Assembly (NCBI GenBank): GCA_021819525.1
Contig: JAKAQW010000005.1
Location: 1 to 49,935, forward strand
Length of the DNA stretch: 49,935 nucleotides
Direction of reading: 5' to 3'
Source of the DNA: Actinomycetes bacterium
GTDB lineage: Bacteria > Actinomycetota > Acidimicrobiia > Acidimicrobiales > UBA8190
The number at the start of each line of letters is the position of its first letter. Positions within the stretch are counted from its first letter, which is position 1. Positions 8,263 through 16,083 of this stretch are shown one piece after another. The position numbers were made by a program, and so were the translations under genes. The notes below the pieces were generated by a model. It saw only the letters and a program-made list of their open reading frames with translations, was not told where the DNA came from and did no database searches.

Positions 8263-8355
8263 GGAGGTGTCCGGGCACCTGGTGGGCTCCCCCGCCTTCA
8301 AAGCGGGAGGGACGGGCGATCCCCGTCCGGCGGGTTCGATTCCCGTCCACCTCCG
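8263..8355 (+). tRNA. selC: tRNA-Sec (anticodon UCA)
   Basis: 93 nt. Acceptor GGAGGTG pairs with CACCTCC. The anticodon arm CCCGC-CTTCAAA-GCGGG puts TCA at 8298-8300. There is a long variable arm and a T arm with GGTTCGATTCC. The G73-type discriminator is at 8355 and CCA is not encoded. A TACCAT box at 8250-8255 is a plausible -10. The 3' half, including the anticodon, is overlapped on the other strand by the end of selB. Confidence 0.95.
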
Positions 8356-10142
8356 CTCGTGCCCCGAGGGATCAGCCCGGGCTCAGGGAGGCGGGGCCCG
8401 CCGATCCGAACCTCCCCACGGCGGCGAGTGACGCCGGTGGCATCGAGATGCGCCAGAAGCGGCAGCACGTAGCGTCGGGTGCTGCCGAGCGCAGCGCGCA
8501 CATCGGACACGGTGACTCCCTCTGGCTGGCTGGCCAGCAGATCGGCTACCACCTGGGCAGCCTGGCGGAGCGCCGTCGCCGCGAACCAGTGGTCGCCGCA
8601 CTCGACTACCAGACCGTGACGGACCAGCTCGCGCAGCTCGGCCCGGTCGACGCCCAACGCCCGAGGATCAGGCGGGGTGAAGGGTGCCGCTTCGAGGGCA
8701 CCGATCAGGAAGTGCTTCACCAGGGTGGCTTCGGGCCCGCTGGTCGCCAGACGGGCTCGACCAGCGTGCAACGTGAGATCACTCATCGCCTCGGCCAGCG
8801 CCCGTCGGCGATCGTCGAGCAGGGCCAGGTCCAAACCGAGTGCCCCAGCGCCAGCAACCTGCTGGCGTAGCTGCTCCTCGGCCTCTTGGCGCGCGCCGGC
8901 GTCGACCACCCAGTGCCCGATGTCGGGCGTGCGGGAGACGCCGGTCAGGCGGTACAGCAGCGATGCGTCCACCCATCCGCGTTCGCGGACCACTCGCTGC
9001 GGCGAGCGGTCGGGGCGGGCCCGAGCAGCGGGCAGCACCGGTGCCACGTCGAGGATCTCGCCGCCTCCGACCGTCTCGGAACGCCCCGATTCGCGCAGGA
9101 CGAACCGGTCACCGGGTACCAGAGCCAGCCGCTCGGCGAGATGGAGACGGACCAGACCCACCTGGCCGGGGTGGACTGCCTCGTGGCCGAGCACCCGGAG
9201 CCGGACCGGGAGCTGGGCCGAGCCCACGTGCATGCGATAGTCGCCTCGTCGGCTCACCGGATGCGACAACGAGCCCAGCACCTGGAGCGACGCGTCGACG
9301 ACCGTGGTCGGCTCCCACTGGCCCGCCCTGACCAGCGCCTGGCCACGGTGCACGTCGTGGTGAGCGGCTCCGGTGATGTTGACCGCCACCCGCTGGCCAG
9401 GATGCACCGACGAGGTCGCCGCTCGGTGCGCTTGCAGCCCCCTGACACGCACGCCGGCGCCGTCGGAGCCGGCACTCGAGCCTGGAACGACCACGAGCTC
9501 CTCGCCGACCTGGAGGGAGCCCCCGGCCAAGGTACCGGTGACCACGGTGCCGGCTCCTCGTACCGCGAAGGACCGGTCGATCCACAGCCGGGGACGTCCG
9601 ACGTCGGCAGGGCCAGGCGTCGCATCGAGCAGCTCGTCGAGGCGCCGGACGAGCTCGTCGAGACCGACCCGCTGCAGCGAGTCGACCTCGACCACCGGCG
9701 CGTGCGCCAAGACGGTACCGGCCGTGTGCTCGGCGATCTCGGCTCGACGACGGCGACGGGTCTCCTCGTCGACCAGGCCCACCTTGGTCAGAGCGACCAC
9801 CCCTCCGGCGAGCCCGAGCAGGTCGACGATGCGCAGGTGCTCTTCCGACTGTGGCTTCCAGCCCTCGGTGGCGGCCACCACGAACAGGCAGACGTCGACG
9901 GCTCCGGCTCCGGCCAGCATGTTCTTGATGAACCGGACGTGGCCCGGCACGTCGACGAAGGCCAGCTGCCGGCCCGAGGGCAGCGACATCCAGGCGAACC
10001 CCAGGTCGATCGTGAGGCCGCGGGCCTTCTCCTCGGCGAACCGGTCGGGGTCCATGTCGGTCACAGCTGCCACGAGCGTGGACTTGCCGTGGTCGACGTG
10101 GCCGGCAGTAGCCACCACACGCAGCGACGAGGTGGTGCTCAC
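8298..10142 (-). CDS. selB: Selenocysteine-specific elongation factor SelB
   Basis: 614 aa. SelB delivers Sec-tRNA to UGA codons with a SECIS. The N-terminal GTPase shows GHVDHGKST (14-22), DVPGHVRFIKNM and TKVGLVD. EF-Tu-like domains 2-3 and C-terminal winged helices follow, ending at LPLLAHLDATGVTRRRGEVR, where the family normally stops. The frame then runs about 28 more residues, and its last 20 codons or so are antisense to selC. The stop TGA (8300-8298) is exactly the complement of the UCA anticodon. The GTG start (10142) overlaps the selA stop by 4 bp. Confidence 0.95.
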   Translation of the reverse strand: MSTTSSLRVVATAGHVDHGKSTLVAAVTDMDPDRFAEEKARGLTIDLGFAWMSLPSGRQLAFVDVPGHVRFIKNMLAGAGAVDVCLFVVAATEGWKPQSEEHLRIVDLLGLAGGVVALTKVGLVDEETRRRRRAEIAEHTAGTVLAHAPVVEVDSLQRVGLDELVRRLDELLDATPGPADVGRPRLWIDRSFAVRGAGTVVTGTLAGGSLQVGEELVVVPGSSAGSDGAGVRVRGLQAHRAATSSVHPGQRVAVNITGAAHHDVHRGQALVRAGQWEPTTVVDASLQVLGSLSHPVSRRGDYRMHVGSAQLPVRLRVLGHEAVHPGQVGLVRLHLAERLALVPGDRFVLRESGRSETVGGGEILDVAPVLPAARARPDRSPQRVVRERGWVDASLLYRLTGVSRTPDIGHWVVDAGARQEAEEQLRQQVAGAGALGLDLALLDDRRRALAEAMSDLTLHAGRARLATSGPEATLVKHFLIGALEAAPFTPPDPRALGVDRAELRELVRHGLVVECGDHWFAATALRQAAQVVADLLASQPEGVTVSDVRAALGSTRRYVLPLLAHLDATGVTRRRGEVRIGGPRLPEPGLIPRGTSGGGRESNPPDGDRPSLPL

Positions 10143-11662
10143 CGCTCGGGCTCCGCCACGACCGCGACGTCCTCGGGGCGCTGGGAGTGGGGGGGATCCT
10201 CGGGAGGCCGGGAGTGGGCAGGATCCTCGAGGGGCTGGGAGTGGGCGGGATCCTCGGGGCGCTGGAAGTGGGCAGCAGCGTCGCTCACGACCAGGGCTCG
10301 GGGTCCGGCATCCCCAGTGCCTCGGCTGCCGGCCGTGTGGGGTGGCGCGCCCGGGCGAGCAGGGTCGGCGGCCCCGAGACCTCGGCGGCCGGAGACCGCC
10401 AGGGTCAGCGCCGAGACGATCACCGGGTCATCCGCGGGGTCGACGCTGCGCAAGTCACACACCGTGCGACCGGATCGAGCAGCTGCGATGACTGGCGGCT
10501 GGTGGCGCCGCAGGGCGGTGGTGAGATCGCCGGCAACGCTGACCCCCGCGGAGGGGATCTCCACTCCAGGCAACGAGCCGCCCCCGGCGCCAGCCACGCA
10601 GTCGACGGCGGTAGCGGCCGGGCCGACGGCAGCGGCCACCTGCTCGGCTCGGCGACGCACGTCGGCTGTGTCGGCCGACATCATCTTCCAGAGCGGCACG
10701 GCGTCCAGATCCCGACCGAGCAGGGCGAGAAGGGTCTGCTGCAAGGCGCCGAGCACCAGGCCACCGGGACGGACGGCCCGGGCCAGCGGATGGCGAGCGC
10801 AGGCCTCCACCAGGTCAGCAGCACCGGCGACGATCCCCGCCTGGGGGCCGCCGAGCAGCTTGTCACCCGAGAAGGTGACCAAGGACGCCCCGTCGGCCAA
10901 CGTCTGGCGAGCAGCAGGCTCCCCACGTAGCCACGGCGGTGGCCCCCCGGCCAGCCACGGCGTCGTAGCGTCGAGCAGGCCGGAGCCGAGGTCGACCACC
11001 ACCGGCACGCCGAGCCGAGCCAGGTCGGCCACCGTCACCGATTCGGTGAAGCCGACCATCTTGTAGTTCGACTGGTGGACCTTCAAGATGACGGCGGGAT
11101 CGTCACGTTCGACGGCCGCGGCGTAGTCCGCCAGGCGTGTTCGGTTCGTGGTGCCCACCTCCACCAGCCGGGCGCCCGACTGCACGAGCACGTCGGGGAT
11201 CCGGAACCCACCGCCGATCTCCACCAGCTCGCCGCGGCTCACCACGACACTGCGGCCAGCAGCCAGGGTCGCGAGAACCAGCAGGACCGCCGCGGCGCCG
11301 TTGTTCACCACCACCGCGCCTTCGGCGCCGGTCAACCTGCCGATCAGCCCCGCCAGGGCGCCGCCGCGTCGACCACGGCGGCCGGTGCGCAGGTCGAGCT
11401 CGACGGTGGACGCCCGCCCGTCCTGGCTGACGGCGACAGGGGCCCGCCCCAGGTTGGTGTGCAGGAGGATGCCGGTGGCGTTCACTGCGGGCTGCAACAG
11501 CCCCGCGGCCAGCTCGCCGGCGATGGAGCGAGCCGAGCCTGGCTCTCCGGCCGCCACCGCCCGGCGGGCCGCGTCGACCAGGAGCGGATGAGGCAGACCG
11601 AGGTCGGCGAGCGAACGCGCCAACGAGTCGATGGAGGGGGGGCGCGGCACCGCGGTGACCAC
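10139..11662 (-). CDS. selA: L-seryl-tRNA(Sec) selenium transferase
   Basis: 507 aa, PLP enzyme converting Ser-tRNA(Sec) to Sec-tRNA(Sec) with selenophosphate. Visible features are the N-terminal tRNA-binding region, NATGILLHTNLGRAPV, the glycine-rich GAVVVNNGAAAVLL, KVHQSNYKMVGFTE, and the PLP lysine in FSGDKLLGGPQAG. The last ~70 residues are a non-conserved tail ending in four 9-residue repeats (AHSQPLEDP-like). The GTG start at 11662 has no ribosome-binding site but sits 6 nt after a TAGTGT box. It is the first gene of selAB and divergent from lsr2. Confidence 0.95.
   Translation of the reverse strand: MVTAVPRPPSIDSLARSLADLGLPHPLLVDAARRAVAAGEPGSARSIAGELAAGLLQPAVNATGILLHTNLGRAPVAVSQDGRASTVELDLRTGRRGRRGGALAGLIGRLTGAEGAVVVNNGAAAVLLVLATLAAGRSVVVSRGELVEIGGGFRIPDVLVQSGARLVEVGTTNRTRLADYAAAVERDDPAVILKVHQSNYKMVGFTESVTVADLARLGVPVVVDLGSGLLDATTPWLAGGPPPWLRGEPAARQTLADGASLVTFSGDKLLGGPQAGIVAGAADLVEACARHPLARAVRPGGLVLGALQQTLLALLGRDLDAVPLWKMMSADTADVRRRAEQVAAAVGPAATAVDCVAGAGGGSLPGVEIPSAGVSVAGDLTTALRRHQPPVIAAARSGRTVCDLRSVDPADDPVIVSALTLAVSGRRGLGAADPARPGAPPHTAGSRGTGDAGPRALVVSDAAAHFQRPEDPAHSQPLEDPAHSRPPEDPPHSQRPEDVAVVAEPER
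10170..10277 (-). repeat. 27-bp x 4 in-frame repeat at the selA 3' end
   Basis: Four imperfect 27-bp units encode a 9-residue His-Ser-Gln-x-x-Glu-Asp-Pro repeat in the SelA C-terminal tail. The unit length keeps the frame whatever the copy number, so the tail length may vary between strains. Confidence 0.7.
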
Positions 11663-11668
11663 ATCTCG

Positions 11669-11674
11669 ACACTA
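11669..11674 (-). promoter_or_regulatory. Putative -10 box for selAB (leaderless)
   Basis: TAGTGT on the minus strand ends 6 nt before the GTG of selA, spacing that would start the mRNA at the initiation codon. No clear -35 and no Shine-Dalgarno are seen. Confidence 0.35.
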
Positions 11675-11760
11675 CCGCGGTCGGTGCACCGCCCCTCCCG
11701 ACCCGGGCGGTACGATGTCGGGCGCCCGACGGCTCGGTGGCCTGGGGCGGCGCTACCCTC

Positions 11761-11806
11761 GGAGGTCGCACTGGCCGGCTCACGGAGGTCGCGCTGGCTG
11801 GCGCAC
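11761..11806 (+). repeat. 23-bp tandem repeat in the lsr2 leader
   Basis: Two head-to-tail copies (11761-11783, 11784-11806; 20 of 23 identical) lie between a TACCCT box (11754-11759, possible -10) and the lsr2 ribosome-binding site (GAAGGGGG), so they probably form part of the 5' leader. Confidence 0.5.
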
Positions 11807-11822
11807 GAAGGGGGACCGGCAC

Positions 11823-12308
11823 ATGAAGCAGACCAAGACACTCGTGGTGTTGACATGCGACGCCCACGACGGCGACGTGGAAGCCGAGGAGACCGTGTCG
11901 TTCTCCGTCGGCACAACCTCCTACGAGATGGAGCTCTGCGCCGACCACCTCGCCCAGTTCCACGAGGCCATCGGCCGGTGGACGGCGCTCGCTCGTCCGG
12001 TGGTGGCCCGGCGGCGGCGGACGCCGGCCAAAGCCGACCGCTCTACGAGCAGCGGTGGTGGCGTGAGCAGTGCTGGTGGCGTCGGGGGCAGTGATGGTGC
12101 CGACACCACCCGTGGTCCCGATGGCAGTGATCGTGCCGATGCCAGTAGCAACGGCAGCCATTTCGGCGGCGAGGACATCGAGGCGATCGACTGGGGGGCG
12201 GTCCGGTCGTGGGCGGTCTCGCACGGCTACGAGGTGTCGACCCGGGGCCGGGTCGCCAGAGATGTGCTCGATGCGTACCTCGCCGCCCAGCACACCGAAC
12301 AGGACTAG
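11823..12308 (+). CDS. lsr2: Lsr2-family histone-like nucleoid protein
   Basis: 161 aa. Lsr2 bridges AT-rich and foreign DNA in actinobacteria, the counterpart of H-NS. The N-terminal oligomerisation part (about 1-60) reads KTLVVLTCDAHDGDVEAEET then VSFSVGTTSYEMELC. A Ser/Gly linker follows, then the DNA-binding C-terminus AIDWGAVRSWAVSHGYEVST with RGRVARDVLDAY, the Lsr2 AT-hook-like fold (RGR). The ATG is 8 nt after GAAGGGGG. It is longer than mycobacterial Lsr2 (112 aa) because of the linker. Its TAG stop overlaps the TAG of a convergent small gene through the palindrome CTAG. Confidence 0.88.
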   Translation: MKQTKTLVVLTCDAHDGDVEAEETVSFSVGTTSYEMELCADHLAQFHEAIGRWTALARPVVARRRRTPAKADRSTSSGGGVSSAGGVGGSDGADTTRGPDGSDRADASSNGSHFGGEDIEAIDWGAVRSWAVSHGYEVSTRGRVARDVLDAYLAAQHTEQD

Positions 12309-12550
12309 CAGGCGACTGAACAGCTATGGCTTGATCCTGCCGACCCACCTCGGAGAGCACGGAGACCCAGCAGCACCGCGACGATCATCCGGGCCGCCCG
12401 GAGCGTCGCCAGGGAGCACGTCGCGGAGTCGGTGGTATTGATCACAGGGGGGCCGGCGCCATCGGCCTCCGGCTGGGCGAGGCATTCCGCCCTCGCCGTG
12501 TCGGTCGTGGCGATGGCCGGGTTGCGCACCGGGGCAAGACAAGCGGGCAT
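12305..12550 (-). CDS. Small hypothetical protein convergent with lsr2
   Basis: 81 aa from an ATG at 12550. No family recognised. Its middle (around ARAECLAQPEADGAGPP to LRAARMIVAVLLGLRALRGG) has a clear G/C third-position bias, arguing for real or recently real coding sequence, and a hydrophobic C-terminal helix. The last residues lose that bias. It could be a fragment of a larger gene. The stop shares CTAG with lsr2. Confidence 0.35.
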   Translation of the reverse strand: MPACLAPVRNPAIATTDTARAECLAQPEADGAGPPVINTTDSATCSLATLRAARMIVAVLLGLRALRGGSAGSSHSCSVAC

Positions 12551-12561
12551 CACCCGAACAC

Positions 12562-12585
12562 GCCCCGGCCATAGATGGCCGGGGC
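12562..12585. terminator. Perfect 10-bp hairpin (terminator-like)
   Basis: Arms 12562-12571 and 12576-12585 pair perfectly around TAGA. The structure is symmetric, so it could act on either strand: a distal terminator for lsr2, or the leader of the small minus-strand gene starting at 12550. No T-tract. The rest of 12551-12854 holds a direct repeat near 12692-12738 (ggcagtacg...gtctc twice, about 23 bp apart), a possible operator upstream of the dioxygenase gene, and nothing else recognisable. Confidence 0.4.
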
Positions 12586-12854
12586 TGGGCTGGCGCTCTC
12601 GATCCAGCATCGGCGCCAACCCGGCCCCGATGCCCGTCGGCGGATCTCCGCAGCGCCACAGAGCTCGGTCCGCTGTACGCCCAGTCATGAGGCAGTACGC
12701 TGGTGGGGTCTCGGCAGTACGATCCTGGTGTCTCGACGGAACGACGCAAAGCGACGGTCTCGGTCTCCCTGCGACATCGCAGCCCGGTTCTCTGTGGTAT
12801 CGCACTCTGACGACGCCCAGAGGCGACCGACGCCCGACGACGAAGGCGAAGCAC

Positions 12855-13943
12855 ATGACCACTCCCGCCGGCCAGCTCAGCGAGCCTGAAGACGTTGCGC
12901 TGAAGCAGCTCTACGACGACTTCGACCGGGCGGCCTTGATGCCGCTGTGGACCCAGCGCGAAGAGATGATGTCGCTCGTCCCCAGCCCCGGGGCAGTCCC
13001 GGCTTGCTGGCGGTGGGCGACGCTGTTCCCGCTGGCCAGCCGGGCGGGCGAGCTGGTCCCTGTCGGCCGTGGCGGCGAGCGCCGAGCCATCGCGCTGGCC
13101 AACCCGGGAATCCCCGGCCGACCCTTCACCACGGCGACGTTGTGGGCGGCCATCCAGTTCCTCGGCCCTCACGAGAGCGCCCCGGCACATCGTCATTCCC
13201 AGACTGCCTTCCGGTTCGTGGTGGAAGGCGAAGGGGTATGGACCAACGTCGACGGGGACGCTGTCGCCATGCGCCGGGGCGATCTGCTGCTCACCCCGAG
13301 CTGGCACTTCCACGAGCATCACAACACCACCGACAAGCCCATGGCGTGGCTGGACGGGCTCGACATCCCTCTCGTCCACCAGCTCGACGCCGGCTTCTTC
13401 GAGCTCGGGCCGGACACCCTGACCACCGCGGCCACACCAGCTCGCTCGGTGAGCGAGCGCCTGTGGGGCCACCCTGGCCTGCTGCCGGCAGCCATGCCGG
13501 CACGTCCGAATTCCCCGCTCATGGCCTACCGCTGGATCCATACCGATGCTGCCCTCTCCGACCAGCTGGCGTGCGAGGCCGAGGGCGTGCCGGCCACCGT
13601 GGAGCCCGGGCACGGCGCCGTACGGTTCACCAACCCGACCACGGGCGGCGACGTCCTGCGAACGATCCGCACGGAGATGCACCGGCTGCGGGCCGGGGTG
13701 ACCACGACTCGCGTCCGGACGGTCGGCTCGTCGGTGTGGCAGGTGTTCGAGGGCAGCGGCACCGTCTACGTCGCCGACCAGTCCTTCGAGGTGGCGACCG
13801 GTGACGTCGTGGCCGTCCCGTCGTGGCAGAAGCTGACGATCGAGGCCACCACCGGCCTCGATCTGTTCCGCTTCGGCGACGACCCGGTGTACGAGGCGCT
13901 GGGACTGGCTCGTACCGTCCGTGGTGAGGACGGCACTCGCTGA
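12855..13943 (+). CDS. Gentisate 1,2-dioxygenase (cupin)
   Basis: 362 aa, the usual size. It cleaves the gentisate ring to maleylpyruvate using Fe(II). The bicupin shows the N-terminal metal site around PHESAPAHRHSQTAFRFVVE and WHFHEHHN, and a second cupin near VWQVFEGSGTVYVADQ. The N-terminal FDRAALMPLWTQREEMMSL is typical of the family. Start is the ATG at 12855, chosen because conservation begins there; the ribosome-binding site is weak (gaaggcgaag). Neighbouring maleylpyruvate isomerase or fumarylpyruvate hydrolase genes are absent, so the pathway would be completed elsewhere. Confidence 0.85.
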   Translation: MTTPAGQLSEPEDVALKQLYDDFDRAALMPLWTQREEMMSLVPSPGAVPACWRWATLFPLASRAGELVPVGRGGERRAIALANPGIPGRPFTTATLWAAIQFLGPHESAPAHRHSQTAFRFVVEGEGVWTNVDGDAVAMRRGDLLLTPSWHFHEHHNTTDKPMAWLDGLDIPLVHQLDAGFFELGPDTLTTAATPARSVSERLWGHPGLLPAAMPARPNSPLMAYRWIHTDAALSDQLACEAEGVPATVEPGHGAVRFTNPTTGGDVLRTIRTEMHRLRAGVTTTRVRTVGSSVWQVFEGSGTVYVADQSFEVATGDVVAVPSWQKLTIEATTGLDLFRFGDDPVYEALGLARTVRGEDGTR

Positions 13944-13949
13944 GGCGGA

Positions 13950-14685
13950 CGCGGGCTCACCGGTAGCCGCCGGGCCGCCGCGATCGCCACCGCCGGGCCC
14001 GGCGCGGTGACATGGGCCGCACGGTGGCCCGCACGTCGCCGACTCGCTGGACAAGCAGCCGCTGCGGATCGTCGAGCAGCAGGAACCACGACCTCTGCTG
14101 TGCTCCAAGCTGTCTGCTGTGCTCCAAGCGGTCGGCAGCCGCCAGCATCCTGGTCGCGCCGTTGCCAGCTGCCGACGCAAGACATCGATTGTCTCCGGGG
14201 ACATGTGTGGTGGCAGCGCAGCTGCGGCCACCGCTCAGACCCGGTACTGCTCGAGGAGCCGGCTGGGGAACAGGTCTTCGGGGGCCAGGCGGGTGGCCGC
14301 CACCGCTGCTTGTGGGCGAAACGAGTGAACGCCTCCAGCCCGGTCGAGGAGACCACGGCCGCGCTCGCTCGCCGCCTCGGCGACCAGATCGGCCCAGGAG
14401 AGCCTGAGCGCCTCGACCCCCGGCACGCCGGCGTCGGGGGAACGGACACGACAAGGGACCCCACCGTGGCGTCTTCCTTCTCCGAGTCCCGGTGGGGCAG
14501 GCAGAACTGGCCGGGTACATACACCAGCATCGAATGAGGCTCTGTTGCGAGCTGGCAGCCGTCCAGCAGACCGAGGTCCCTGCCCAGACGCCCGGGAGCG
14601 GGGCCGAGCGTGGCGGCAAGACGTCTCTGGTCGAGCTCCACCCGGCTCTTCGGTATCTCCCAGGTGCCCTGCACAGATGATGCGA
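13950..14685 (-). pseudogene. Frameshifted 2OG-Fe(II) oxygenase remnant
   Basis: One minus-strand frame between about 14680 and 14440 encodes a recognisable oxygenase core, SMLVYVPGQFCLPHRDSEKE then GSLVVSVPP, with the His-x-Asp iron motif. Coding-like sequence then jumps frame (around DLVAEAASERGRGLLDRAGG down to a stop at 14235) and again toward 13950 (DDPQRLLVQRVGDVRATVRP). No single frame carries the whole protein and no good start is seen. It is likely a decayed gene, although sequencing errors could mimic this. Confidence 0.5.
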
Positions 14686-14787
14686 TCGACGGCGCTGCGG
14701 TCGACGGCGATGCGGTCGCTCTCCACAGCGGGCACCGTCGCGGGCGACCCCAGTCACCGACGTCCGTCCCGGCCGGCGCCAGCAAAG

Positions 14788-14876
14788 CGGAGAGGGAGGG
14801 ATTTGAACCCTCGGACCCAGTCTCCCAGGTCAACTCATTAGCAGTGAGTCCGATTCGGCCGCTCTCGCACCTCTCC
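14788..14876 (-). tRNA. tRNA-Ser (anticodon GCU)
   Basis: 89 nt type-II tRNA. On the minus strand the acceptor GGAGAGG pairs with CCTCTCC, the anticodon loop CTGCTAA reads GCT (14842-14840), there is a long variable arm, and the T arm has GGTTCAAATCC. G73-type discriminator at 14788, no encoded CCA. It marks the left boundary of the accessory region that follows. Confidence 0.93.
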
Positions 14877-14889
14877 CTCACCTCTACTG

Positions 14890-15260
14890 TAGCCGACCGG
14901 CGGTACGAGCCGCACACGCAGGTCACCGTCGTCGATCGGCGTACCGGGACCCGCTCGACTCGTCCGGCCGACCGCTGGTGTCACCGACTACCTGGACCAC
15001 GCCAGCTTCCTGCCGGCGCACGCCCAGCCCACGCTGACCGACCGGCAGCGCAGCGGCCGGGCCTGGCTGGAGGCCAACTCGGCGATCGCCGACCAGGTCA
15101 CGACGAGCGACCTCGAAGCGTTCCTCGCTCGCTTCGAGCTCAATCAGCGCGACCCCACCAAGAGAGTCGCCCCTGCGACACTTGTCCGCTTCACCCAGCC
15201 GCTGCGGGCATGCTGGTCCTGGGCGGCGTCACGAGACGACATCGCCGTGACCCGTGATCC
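14890..15260 (+). pseudogene. Tyrosine-recombinase N-terminal fragment (start-less)
   Basis: An open frame with strong G/C third-position bias encodes SDLEAFLARFELNQRDPTKR then APATLVRFTQPLRACWSWAA and DIAVTRDPWPAVR, resembling the SAM-like core-binding domain of phage/ICE integrases. It has no ATG, GTG or TTG before the conserved part. A frame change after WPAV leads to RRKAKGKTSRSTVPGAP and a stop near 15370. No catalytic domain (R-H-R-Y) is present, so this is a remnant. It lies beside tRNA-Ser, a usual integration target, although on the tRNA 5' side. From 15261 to 15560 nothing else is recognisable. Confidence 0.5.
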
Positions 15261-15560
15261 CTGGCCGGCGGTCCGCCCTTCGCCGCAAGGCCAAGGGCAA
15301 GACCAGCCGCTCCACCGTGCCCGGCGCGCCGACGGGGGTACCCCATGCGGCAGATGGGTGACCGCCGTGGGTGAGCGCGACGAAGCCGTCCAGCCCTCTC
15401 TGGTGTGCTCCTGGCAAGGAGGGAGGTGGTGGGGCCACCCACCGGCGGAGGCTTTCGAGGCATCGGCCTCAGGTGGCGGGTGACGAACCACCCTCCTTGC
15501 TCGTCAGTCCAAATGCTTCACCGACGACGTTTGCGAACGCATTCACGACTGTGGCGCCGG

Positions 15561-15839
15561 TTACGGACCGAGCAGGGGACAACGTCCACATTCCTTCAGC
15601 CACCAGCCAGGATGAACGTGCGGAGGAACCGGTCTGCTCGCCGTCGGGAGCACCAGGGTTGAGCTGCCGAGCTGGCGGGTTGGCATCGATCCACCGTCGA
15701 ACATGGTCTTCTTCTTCTTTCGGATCCACGTCAGAGGGGGGCCTTGTTGGTGCCACAGGCTCGCGAAGAAGATCGCCGCGGTCATGATGAAAACGACCAC
15801 GGCGACTGTGTCGTACACAGGTGATATTCCGATGTGCAC
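15561..15839 (-). CDS. Small single-pass membrane protein
   Basis: 92 aa from GTG at 15839, preceded by AAGAGG that overlaps the stop of the upstream gene. One membrane span (YDTVAVVVFIMTAAIFFASL) is followed by a basic KKKK cluster, suggesting N-out/C-in topology. The C-terminal half is not recognisable and less gene-like, so the true end could reflect decay. It is third in a short STAS-led operon. Function unknown. Confidence 0.5.
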   Translation of the reverse strand: MHIGISPVYDTVAVVVFIMTAAIFFASLWHQQGPPLTWIRKKKKTMFDGGSMPTRQLGSSTLVLPTASRPVPPHVHPGWWLKECGRCPLLGP

Positions 15840-15849
15840 GGTTGGCCTC

Positions 15850-16083
15850 TTACTCCGCGTGCTGAGCGACTTGGCGAGCCGGCTCGACGGCAAGGTCACT
15901 GTCCATGTCCGGCGGCGTGCGGTCGGGGGCGGTGTCAACGAGAACCGTGTCGACCGCCTGCAATGTGCGTAACTCGGGGTGGGGTTCTCGTGGGGCGACG
16001 TGGCTTTCGAACCACGCTGAGACCCACAAGAACACCACCGCGGTCAACAACACGAGCGGCACAATCCACACACCGGGGGTCAT
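15850..16083 (-). CDS. Small membrane protein coupled to a STAS protein
   Basis: 77 aa. An N-terminal span (WIVPLVLLTAVVFLWVSAWF) is followed by a hydrophilic, acidic cytoplasmic or external tail. The ATG at 16083 overlaps the STAS gene stop in ATGA, so the two are very likely translated together. No family recognised. A role as a membrane partner of the STAS protein is only suggested by the coupling. Confidence 0.6.
   Translation of the reverse strand: MTPGVWIVPLVLLTAVVFLWVSAWFESHVAPREPHPELRTLQAVDTVLVDTAPDRTPPDMDSDLAVEPARQVAQHAE

Noticed and set aside
14788-15260. Intact integrase attached to tRNA-Ser
   Set aside because: The recombinase frame has no start and lacks the catalytic domain; it also lies on the 5' side of the tRNA, not the usual 3' attachment side.
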